Below are positions 55,600-63,027 of a DNA stretch of 64,000 nucleotides, one piece after another (position 1 is the first letter of the stretch; each line of letters starts with the position of its first letter). Position numbers and translations under genes: made by a program. The stretch spans positions 930,001 through 994,000 of the forward strand of contig CAWJIB010000009.1 in the NCBI GenBank assembly GCA_963842835.1, read 5' to 3'. Under the pieces are notes generated by a model. It worked only from the letters and a program-made list of their open reading frames with translations. It was not told the origin of the DNA and ran no database searches. The DNA is from Roseiarcus sp963842835 (lineage in GTDB: Bacteria; Pseudomonadota; Alphaproteobacteria; Rhizobiales; Beijerinckiaceae).

Positions 55600-58532
55600 G
55601 GGCCACTCTCGCCGAGCGTCTGTTGGATGCGCCGCGCCTGTCGGCCCCGGCCCAAGCGCGCCGCCGCGTCGAGGCGCTGCTGGCCGAGCGGGACGCGACC
55701 GGCCTCGGCGCGCTCGCCTCGCGTCAAAGCGTGCGCGATCTGCTTCTCGGCCTGGCCGATCATTCGCCTTACCTCTGGCGGTTGATTGCGGAGGACGCCG
55801 GCCGCCTCGTCCGCCTCCTCGGCGCGCCGCCCGAGGAATCGCTCGCGGCGCTGGTCGCCGCGCTCGAAGCGCGGCGCGACGACGACGAAGCCGAATTGAT
55901 GCGGGCGCTGCGCCGCGCCAAGCGCGAGTCGGCGTTGCTGATCGCGCTCGCTGACGTCGGCGGCGTGTGGGATGTCGTCGCGACGACCGAGGCGCTGACG
56001 CGCTTCGCCGACGCCGCCGTATCCGCGGCGCTGTCATTCCTGCTGCGGCGGAACGCGCGCGAGGGGCGTTTGAACCTCGACCCCGAATCCCCGGCGATCG
56101 AGGCGGGCTGCGGGCTCGTCGCGCTCGCCCTGGGCAAGCACGGCGCGCGCGAACTCAACTATTCCAGCGACGTCGATCTCGTCGCGCTCTACGATTCCCG
56201 CGCCGCCTCGATTCCCGACGGCGTCGAGCCGAGCCCGCTGTTCGTGCGCATCGTCAAGGCGCTGACCCGCATTTTGCAGGAGCGGACCCCCGACGGCTAC
56301 GTGTTCCGCGTCGATCTTCGCTTGCGGCCCGATCCCGCCGCGACGCCGATCGCGCTTTCGATCGCCAGCGCGAGCGCCTATTACGAGACGCTCGGGCAGA
56401 ACTGGGAGCGCGCCGCGATGATCAAGGCGCGCCCGGCGGCGGGCGATCTCGATCTCGGGCGGCGATTCCTCACCGATCTCGCGCCGTTCATCTGGCGCAA
56501 GTATTTCGATTATGCCGCGATCGCCGACATTCACGCGATGAAGCGCCAGATCCACGCGGTGCGCGGCCATGAACAGGTCACGGTTCCCGGCCACGACGTC
56601 AAGCTCGGCCGCGGCGGCATCCGCGAAATCGAATTTTTCGTCCAGACGCAGCAATTGATTTTCGGCGGGCGACGCCCGACCATGCGCGGCGCGCGAACGC
56701 TCGACATGCTCCGGCAATTGCACGCCGAGCATTGGGTCGGCGCCGAGGCGGTCGACGATCTGACGAAGGCCTATGCGTTCCTGCGTCGCGTCGAGCACCG
56801 CCTGCAGATGGTCGCCGACGAGCAGACGCAGCGACTGCCCTTTGAAACCGGCCCGCTCGCGCGCTTCGCCAAATTCTGCGGCTATGCGCGCCTCGAAAGG
56901 TTCTCGTCCGAAATGACGGGTCACTTGCGCCGCGTCGAGAAACATTACGCGCGCCTGTTCGAGGACGCGCCGACGCTCGGCGCCGAGGCGGGCAACCTGG
57001 TCTTCACCGGAGTCGGCGACGATCCCGAGACCTTGACGACGTTGCGCCGTCTCGGCTTCCAGCGGCCCGAAGACGCCGCCGAGACGATCCGCGGCTGGCA
57101 TTTCGGGCGGCGCTCGGCGGTGCGCAGCGCGCGCACCCGCGAAGTGCTCACTGAACTCATCCCCGGGCTGCTCGCGGCTTTCTCCGGTTCGGGCGACCCC
57201 GATGCGGCGCTGAGCGCGTTCGATGCCGCGCTCGCGCGCATGCCCGGCGCGGTGGAGTTGCTCTCCATCCTGCGCTCGAACGCGCCGGTGCGCGAATTGT
57301 TCGGCGATCTCTTCGGCAGCGCGCCACGCCTCGCGCAGGTCGTCGCCGCGCGCCCGCATGTGCTCGACGCCGCCATCGATCCCGGTCGGGCGAGCGCGGT
57401 CGGCGAGAGTCTCGACGAGGGTCGGCTGACGGCGCGGGTCGCGGATTTCCTCGACGCCGCGACGAGCTTCGAGGGCGTGCTCGACCGCGCGCGCGACTTC
57501 GCCGCCGAGGAAATGTTCCTGATCGGGGTGCGCCTGCTCTCCGGCGCGCTCGACCCCGAGAGGGCGGGGCGCGCCTACAGCGCGCTCGCGCAAAGCCTCG
57601 TCGCCGCGCTGCTCGACCGCGTCTGCGACGCCTTCGCGCTCGATCACGGCCGGGTGCGCGGCGGCCGCGTCGCCGTGCTGGCGATGGGCAAGCTCGGCTC
57701 GCGCGAAATGACCGCGGCTTCCGATCTCGATCTGATCGTGATCTACGATTTTCCCGCCGACGCCGGCGAATCCGACGGCGCGCGCCCGCTCGGCGCCGCC
57801 GTCTATTATGCGCGGCTGACGCAGCGCCTGCTCGCCGCGCTGACCGCGCCGACCAAGGCGGGAAAGCTCTACGAAGTCGATCTCAGGCTGCGCCCCTCCG
57901 GGCGCAAGGGGCCTCTGGCGACGCAATTCTCGGCCTTCACGCTGTATCAATCGGCGGAAGCCGAGACCTGGGAGCACATGGCGCTGACGCGGGCGCGGGT
58001 CGTGGCGGGCGAGCCGAGCCTGGGGACGGCGATCGCCGCCGCGATCGCCGCGGTCCTCACGGCCCCGCGCGAGCCGGGCAAGCTCGTGCGCGACGTGCGC
58101 GCGATGCGCAAATTGATCGCCAGCGAGAAGGGCGACCGGGACCCCTGGGACTTGAAGCTCGTCTCGGGAGGCCTCATCGACATCGAATTCGTCGCGCAAT
58201 ATCTCGTGCTCGCCCATGCGTATGACCATCCCGGCCTGCTGGAGACCTCGACGCGCGCGGTCATCGCCGAGGCCGGCGCCCGCGGCCTGCTGACCCCCGA
58301 CGAGGCCCAGACGCTCGCCGACGCGCATCGGCTCTACACCGACGCCACTCAGATCATGCGTCTGGCGGTCGCCGGCCCCTTCGATCCGGCCAAGGCCGCG
58401 AGCGGCGTCAAACGGCGCATCGCCGCCGCCGCGGCGCTGCCCGACTTCGAATCGCTGCAAGGGGCGGTGCGCGAGGCGCGCGATAAAGTGCGCCATGTCT
58501 ATGCGAGGGTTTTGGGCGGACACGCGGGCTGA
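55596..58532 (+). CDS. glnE: Bifunctional glutamine synthetase adenylyltransferase / adenylyl-removing enzyme
   Basis: This 978-residue enzyme adenylylates and deadenylylates glutamine synthetase in response to PII protein and glutamine. Two nucleotidyltransferase domains are visible, the first with LNYSSDVDLVALYDS near 183 and GRGGIREIEFFVQ near 334, the second with MTAASDLDLIVIYDF near 706 and SGGLIDIEFVAQYLVLAHA near 856. The two halves are joined by a helical PII-binding region (PGAVELLSILRSNAPVRELF). Length and order are normal. Its ATG overlaps the TGA of the histidine kinase, so GlnE synthesis is coupled to a two-component system. That is an unusual link to nitrogen control. Confidence 0.95.
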   Translation: MRATLAERLLDAPRLSAPAQARRRVEALLAERDATGLGALASRQSVRDLLLGLADHSPYLWRLIAEDAGRLVRLLGAPPEESLAALVAALEARRDDDEAELMRALRRAKRESALLIALADVGGVWDVVATTEALTRFADAAVSAALSFLLRRNAREGRLNLDPESPAIEAGCGLVALALGKHGARELNYSSDVDLVALYDSRAASIPDGVEPSPLFVRIVKALTRILQERTPDGYVFRVDLRLRPDPAATPIALSIASASAYYETLGQNWERAAMIKARPAAGDLDLGRRFLTDLAPFIWRKYFDYAAIADIHAMKRQIHAVRGHEQVTVPGHDVKLGRGGIREIEFFVQTQQLIFGGRRPTMRGARTLDMLRQLHAEHWVGAEAVDDLTKAYAFLRRVEHRLQMVADEQTQRLPFETGPLARFAKFCGYARLERFSSEMTGHLRRVEKHYARLFEDAPTLGAEAGNLVFTGVGDDPETLTTLRRLGFQRPEDAAETIRGWHFGRRSAVRSARTREVLTELIPGLLAAFSGSGDPDAALSAFDAALARMPGAVELLSILRSNAPVRELFGDLFGSAPRLAQVVAARPHVLDAAIDPGRASAVGESLDEGRLTARVADFLDAATSFEGVLDRARDFAAEEMFLIGVRLLSGALDPERAGRAYSALAQSLVAALLDRVCDAFALDHGRVRGGRVAVLAMGKLGSREMTAASDLDLIVIYDFPADAGESDGARPLGAAVYYARLTQRLLAALTAPTKAGKLYEVDLRLRPSGRKGPLATQFSAFTLYQSAEAETWEHMALTRARVVAGEPSLGTAIAAAIAAVLTAPREPGKLVRDVRAMRKLIASEKGDRDPWDLKLVSGGLIDIEFVAQYLVLAHAYDHPGLLETSTRAVIAEAGARGLLTPDEAQTLADAHRLYTDATQIMRLAVAGPFDPAKAASGVKRRIAAAAALPDFESLQGAVREARDKVRHVYARVLGGHAG

Positions 58533-58620
58533 CGCGAGGGCGAGAAGGCTTTTCCGATGATTCAGACGACGGCTCGCGCCGGCGAGCGCCAAGATCGGGG
58601 AGCCCTATCGGGCGAGTTCT

Positions 58621-59418
58621 TCACGCTCGTCCGGACCCGGCGCCGCGGATCTCGTTGAGCGCGAAATTGCCCAGCCGCTTGGCGCGGTTGCGCAAGGTCC
58701 GCAACAGCCCCTGGTCGACGAAATAGGTGAGGAGGATCGAATCGCGGGACTTCACGCGGTCATGCACAGTGTCGGCCGAATGCCAGCTGTCGTCGCCGAC
58801 CGCGAACGCGTAGCCCGTGTTGGGCGCAAAGCGCATCTGCGCGCTCTTCGGCATCGAGCCGTCGGGCAACTTCTCGTGAAAGATGGTGCCCAGGTCGACG
58901 TTCGCCTCGTCCTTGGGCAGATAGAGCTGGACCGTAATGCCCTTCCAATGCGTGTCGGTGTGCGGGGGGATCCGGTAGCCGGGAATGTCGCGCGTGAGGA
59001 TCGGAATGGGGTACATGCCGACCTTGGCGAAGTCGGCGCCGAACCGCTTCGACAGCCCGGGCGCGAGGCGGCGGATGAATGCCTGCTTGACCGGCTCCGA
59101 GCACAGCGCGCGGCCGACCGCGTCCCATAGCGCGCGTTTCTCCGGCGACAGGTGGCGGATGTATTCCGGGAAAAGGTCGATCTTCACCCGCGTCGGAGCG
59201 GTGTCGCGGACCTTGCTGCGGCCATGCATCGGGCGGTAGTAGCTCGCCTCCGGCATCAGCGCGAGAATCTGCGCGTAGACGTCCTCGGGGAACACGCGGT
59301 CGAATTCGAGATGGAAGAACGGCTTTTCCACGGCGCGCGCGGCATCGACCGATTTGACCACGAATTCGGACAGGCGTTCGACCGCCTCGCGGCGGGTGAG
59401 GGCGATTTTCTGATCCAT
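58621..59418 (-). CDS. 2-oxoglutarate/Fe(II)-dependent oxygenase-like protein
   Basis: This 265-residue protein shows the iron triad of the 2OG-Fe(II) oxygenase double-stranded beta-helix: His153 and Asp155 in IPPHTDTHWKGITVQLYLP, His213 in DDSWHSAD, and a candidate 2OG-binding arginine Arg225 in VKSRDSILLTYF. The N-terminal half (FVVKSVDAARAVEKPFFHLEF, RVFPEDVYAQILALMP) resembles the prolyl-4-hydroxylase-like or EGL-9-related bacterial families that act on sugars, peptides or lipids. The start at 59418 gives a sensible N-terminus; the frame extends to 59487. It is on the opposite strand from lpxB. The substrate is unknown, and its neighbourhood hints at a surface-lipid or glycan target. Confidence 0.75.
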   Translation of the reverse strand: MDQKIALTRREAVERLSEFVVKSVDAARAVEKPFFHLEFDRVFPEDVYAQILALMPEASYYRPMHGRSKVRDTAPTRVKIDLFPEYIRHLSPEKRALWDAVGRALCSEPVKQAFIRRLAPGLSKRFGADFAKVGMYPIPILTRDIPGYRIPPHTDTHWKGITVQLYLPKDEANVDLGTIFHEKLPDGSMPKSAQMRFAPNTGYAFAVGDDSWHSADTVHDRVKSRDSILLTYFVDQGLLRTLRNRAKRLGNFALNEIRGAGSGRA

Positions 59419-59668
59419 CGCGGCAGTTCGACTCCGGCGTGCAGAATTCGCGGGCAATTTTCGTCCGCTTGCTCTCCTATCCGACATTCGTCGAATGGCG
59501 CCGCCAATTCAAGTCCGATCTGCGGCTTGGTCCTGGCTCATGTAGATGTGAATCCGTCCCTTCGCGGTGTCTCCTATGACGGGAAGCCGGGCCTTGGCTT
59601 GTGGGCCGGCGCCCGATCTGGCATGGAGAGGCCCAGCGCCACGATGAAGAGACCGCCAGGGCCCGTGC

Positions 59669-60823
59669 ATGCCTCGCATTCTGATCCTTGCCGGTGAGGC
59701 GTCCGGCGATCTGCATGGCGCCAATCTGGCGAAGTCGCTTGCGCAACTGTGTCCCGGCGTCGAATTGGAGGGACTCGGCGGGGCGAAAATGCAGGCGGCG
59801 GGCGTCCGCCTGCTGTCGGGGATCGAAAGGCTCGACATCATCGGCTTGCCGAGCTTGTCCGAGTTGCGGCGCGTCCTCGCGGTCTTCAAGAAACTGTCGC
59901 GTCATATTGCGACAGCGTCCTATGACGCCGTCGTTCTGATCGACAACCCGGGCCTCAATCTCCGCCTCGCTCGCGTAGCCAAGCGAGCCGGGCGTCTCGT
60001 CATTTACTACATCGCCCCGCAGATATGGGCCTGGAACGAGCGTCGCGTAGACAAACTACGCAGATATGTCGACCGGCTGCTCGCCATTCTCCCGTTCGAG
60101 GAATCCTATTTCAGAAAAGCCGGCGTCGATTGCGTGTTCGTCGGCAACCCGATCATGGATCAGCTCGAACCGTCGTATGACGCCGCCAAGCTTCGCGCCG
60201 AATTCGGCATCGACCCGCAAGCGACGGTGATCGGCCTGTTGCCGGGCAGCCGCAAGAGCGAAATCCAGCGACTGCTGCCGGTCATGCTGGAGGCGGCCCA
60301 GCGCCTCGCCGCATCCGGGACGGCTCATGGCGCGCCTCGACGCTTCGTTCTGGCTCGCGCCGCGTCGGCTCCTCTCGAACTGATCGAGCGGTTCCTATCG
60401 CAGTCCGGCGTCCCCGTGACGGTAATCTCGGATCGCGCCTACGACGTGATCGCGATCAGCGACGCGCTGATCGTGGCCTCGGGGACCGCGACGCTCCAGA
60501 CGGCGCTCGTCGGCAGGCCGATGACGATCGTCTATCGCACTTCGGCGCTGACCTTCGCCGTCTACCGCCGGCTGATCAAAGTGCCCTGGATCGGTCTGGC
60601 AAATCTGATCGCAGGACGGCAGATCGCCAAGGAGCTCATCCAGAGCGACGTCACGGGCGAGCGGCTCGCCCGGGAGACGGAGACGCTTCTCGCCAACTCG
60701 ACGGGCCTGGCGGAGGCCGAGAGCGTGTCGAGGGATCTGCGCGCAAGGCTCGGAGCGCCGGGAGCCTCGCATCGCGCCGCAGCGCAGATCATCGCAATGG
60801 TGAAGCGGGCTCAACAATCCTGA
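59669..60823 (+). CDS. lpxB: Lipid-A-disaccharide synthase
   Basis: This 384-residue GT19 glycosyltransferase joins 2,3-diacylglucosamine-1-phosphate (lipid X) with its UDP form to make the lipid A disaccharide. Seen: ILILAGEASGDLHGANLAKSL (residues 4-24, quoted in part), GLGGAKMQAAG, IDNPGLNLRLARVAKR, YYIAPQIWAWNERR near 112, LPFEESYFRKAGVDCVFVGNP near 141, LLPGSRKSEIQRLLP near 190 and ASGTATLQTALVGRPMTIVYR near 271. It acts at the inner face of the inner membrane. In most alphaproteobacteria lpxB ends an lpxD-fabZ-lpxA-lpxI-lpxB cluster. Here it sits beside acpXL and long-chain acyl genes. Confidence 0.94.
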   Translation: MPRILILAGEASGDLHGANLAKSLAQLCPGVELEGLGGAKMQAAGVRLLSGIERLDIIGLPSLSELRRVLAVFKKLSRHIATASYDAVVLIDNPGLNLRLARVAKRAGRLVIYYIAPQIWAWNERRVDKLRRYVDRLLAILPFEESYFRKAGVDCVFVGNPIMDQLEPSYDAAKLRAEFGIDPQATVIGLLPGSRKSEIQRLLPVMLEAAQRLAASGTAHGAPRRFVLARAASAPLELIERFLSQSGVPVTVISDRAYDVIAISDALIVASGTATLQTALVGRPMTIVYRTSALTFAVYRRLIKVPWIGLANLIAGRQIAKELIQSDVTGERLARETETLLANSTGLAEAESVSRDLRARLGAPGASHRAAAQIIAMVKRAQQS

Positions 60824-61010
60824 CGGATCGAACGCTCCAGCGCGCGCATCCCAATGGATTGGCGGCATCCTCGGGCGCCGGCGTGGCGCGGCCTCGGCGG
60901 GCGGGCTTGCCACGTCCGGCCCGAGCGGCTAAACGCAGACGTGAGATTTCGTGGCGAAACGCCAAAGCGCCCGTCAACGGCGAAGCCGTGACAAGGGCCG
61001 GGAGCAGGAT

Positions 61011-61295
61011 ATGTCGACCTTCGATGAGATAGCAGACATTTTTGCGGAAACCTGTAATCTCGAACGCGACGCGATCAAGCCGGAGAGCAACGTTATCGAC
61101 GACCTCAACATCGATAGCCTTGACTTTTTGGATGTGACCTTCGCGATCGACCACAAATTTGGCATCAAGCTGCCCGTCGAGCGCTGGACCGCAGAAATCA
61201 GCGACGGCAAGGCCAAGATGGAAGACTATTTCGTGGTCGGCAACCTTGTTCGCGCGATCGACAAGCTCGTCGAAGCCAACAAGGCGTCGGCTTGA
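61011..61295 (+). CDS. acpXL: Acyl carrier protein AcpXL for very-long-chain lipid A acyl groups
   Basis: This 94-residue acidic carrier has the phosphopantetheine site Ser36 in NIDSLDFLDVTFAIDHKFG, with the hydrophobic LDFLD pattern of AcpXL rather than the DSLD(T/M)VE of AcpP. The C-terminal segment MEDYFVVGNLVRAID is also AcpXL-like. AcpXL carries the 27-hydroxyoctacosanoate-type acyl chain to lipid A in Hyphomicrobiales. The start at 61011 has GGGAGCAGGA upstream, and the gene leads into fabZ, two ketosynthase-type genes and, presumably, further members beyond the window. Confidence in the family is high; the chain length in this organism is inferred. Confidence 0.92.
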   Translation: MSTFDEIADIFAETCNLERDAIKPESNVIDDLNIDSLDFLDVTFAIDHKFGIKLPVERWTAEISDGKAKMEDYFVVGNLVRAIDKLVEANKASA

Positions 61296-61346
61296 CGCCC
61301 GCGACCCGGCGCGGCGCGCCGAACGATGCGAGGCTGCGAGCGCTCG

Positions 61347-61808
61347 ATGCGGCTTGAATACTTCGAGATGATTGACCGCATCGTGGCGTATGACGAAGCG
61401 GGCCGTTCGATCCACTGTGAATCGAGGGTTCCGCAAGACAGCCCGGTCTTCGAAGGCCATTTTCCCGGCCACCCGCTGGTGCCGGGCGTGCTGCTCATCG
61501 AGACTATGGCTCAAGCGTCCGGATTTCTGGCGCTCGGTTTGAACCGGTTCGAGAAAATGCCGTTCCTGGCCAGCGTGAAGGAGGCCAAGATGCGCAAGTT
61601 CGTGCCGCCCGGCGCGCCAATCGACGTGACCGCGGCCCTGGAGCACGACGGGTCGGGCTTCGTCGTGACGACGGCGCGAATTACATCCGAGGGCAATCGT
61701 GTATGCGACTGCGAATTGATGCTTCGCATCATGGCGTTTCCAAGCCTGGAGTTTTCCGTCATGATGCGCCGGCAAGCTGCCCGGCTTGGGATGCAGACGA
61801 GTCCGTGA
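61347..61808 (+). CDS. 3-hydroxyacyl-ACP dehydratase of the FabZ family (AcpXL pathway)
   Basis: This 153-residue hotdog dehydratase carries the FabZ signature VFEGHFPGHPLVPGVLLIE with catalytic His38 and Glu52, then TMAQASGFLALG. It should remove water from 3-hydroxyacyl-AcpXL during elongation. The family match is FabZ, though the sequence is divergent from the housekeeping FabZ of lipid A clusters, as is usual for the acpXL-linked copy. The start at 61347 is chosen over 61326 because the latter adds seven unconserved residues. It lies 51 bases after acpXL and 10 bases before the first ketosynthase. Confidence 0.9.
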   Translation: MRLEYFEMIDRIVAYDEAGRSIHCESRVPQDSPVFEGHFPGHPLVPGVLLIETMAQASGFLALGLNRFEKMPFLASVKEAKMRKFVPPGAPIDVTAALEHDGSGFVVTTARITSEGNRVCDCELMLRIMAFPSLEFSVMMRRQAARLGMQTSP

Positions 61809-61818
61809 GCGCGCTATC

Positions 61819-63027
61819 GTGCATGACGTCGTAATCACCGGCATTGGACTCGTCTCCTCGCTCGCCGAGGGGGCGGACGCCAATTACGCGCGCCTGAGAG
61901 AGGGCGCGGCGCCGGTCTATGATCGCGAGGCCATCGCGCCGTTTCCGATCCATGCGCCGCCGCCGCTCGATTACAGCAAGCTCATCCCGAAGAAGAGCGA
62001 CCAGCGCCAGATGGAGCCCTGGCAGCGCCTTGGCGTCTATTCGGCCGGCCTTGCGCTGCAGGACGCCGGCCTGCTCGGGAACACGGCGATCCTGCCAAAG
62101 ATGCACGTGATCGTCGCCGCCGGCGGCGGCGAGCGCGACATTGCAGTCGACGAAGGGATCATGACGGGCATCCGCGCCGCAAACGATCGCGGCGCCTATC
62201 TGAACGAACAACTGTCAAAGAATCTGAGGCCGACGCTGTTTCTGGCGCAGCTGCCCAATCTCCTCGCCGGAAACATCTCGATCATCTATGGCGTCACCGG
62301 GTCGTCCCGGACCTTCATGGGCGAGGAAGCCGCCGGGCTCGACGCCCTCGGCGCCATGGTCGCGCGCATCCGCGCCGGCGATGTCGACGTCGGCCTCGTC
62401 GGCGGCGCCTATTCGGCCTTGCGCCCGGATATGTCGCTCGTGTTCGGCTTCGGCGGAACGCTCTTCTCGGGCGAGCCCGTGGGCGTTTGGTCGCGCGCTG
62501 CGCGCGGAGGCGGCATGATCCTCGGATCGGTCGGCGCTTTCCTCTTGCTGGAGTCGCGCGCCCATGCGCTGGCGCGCGGCGCTCGTATCGCGTCGGTCAT
62601 CGGGCCGGTGCTGTCGGATCGCAGCGGTCGCGAGCCAGGGGCCGCGACCAGCAATGCCCGACAATTGTGGTCGACGATGGAAGCGTCCCTCGCGCCGGGT
62701 CCGGTGGGCGTCCTGTCCGGCGCGACCGGCGTCGAGCCGATCACCGCCGAGGAACGGGCGTTTCTCGAGCACGCCGGCGCCGGGCGCGAGCTCTACGTCC
62801 GGGCGACGGGCGCCCGGATCGGACACAGCATGGAGGCGACAGCGCCGGCCAATGTCGCGCTCGCCGCGCTGGCCTTGCGCGAAGCGGGCTATTTTCCGCC
62901 GTTCGAAGAGGGGACGCTCGAGCGCGAGGCCGCCGAGCCGCTATCGCAGATCGTCGTGACCAGCTTCGGCCATTGGCGCGGCGAGGGCATGGTATTGGTT
63001 CAACGCGATCGCGGAGGCCAGGGATGA
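61819..63027 (+). CDS. Ketosynthase-like protein lacking the active-site cysteine (KS-beta-type subunit)
   Basis: This 402-residue protein of the KASII/FabF fold starts VVITGIGLVSSLAEG and has GDVDVGLVGGAYSAL and a histidine region IGHSMEATAPANVALAA. Where active ketosynthases have TACASG, this protein has TFMGEEAAG; Glu170 occupies the cysteine position by count from the GD-x-DV block. The NAHGTGT histidine is also missing (GATGVEPIT instead). It cannot load an acyl chain by itself and resembles chain-length-factor or KS-beta subunits. The start is GTG at 61819. Its stop overlaps the start of an intact ketosynthase (ATGA), so both are made together and may form a heterodimer. Confidence 0.82.
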   Translation: MHDVVITGIGLVSSLAEGADANYARLREGAAPVYDREAIAPFPIHAPPPLDYSKLIPKKSDQRQMEPWQRLGVYSAGLALQDAGLLGNTAILPKMHVIVAAGGGERDIAVDEGIMTGIRAANDRGAYLNEQLSKNLRPTLFLAQLPNLLAGNISIIYGVTGSSRTFMGEEAAGLDALGAMVARIRAGDVDVGLVGGAYSALRPDMSLVFGFGGTLFSGEPVGVWSRAARGGGMILGSVGAFLLLESRAHALARGARIASVIGPVLSDRSGREPGAATSNARQLWSTMEASLAPGPVGVLSGATGVEPITAEERAFLEHAGAGRELYVRATGARIGHSMEATAPANVALAALALREAGYFPPFEEGTLEREAAEPLSQIVVTSFGHWRGEGMVLVQRDRGGQG

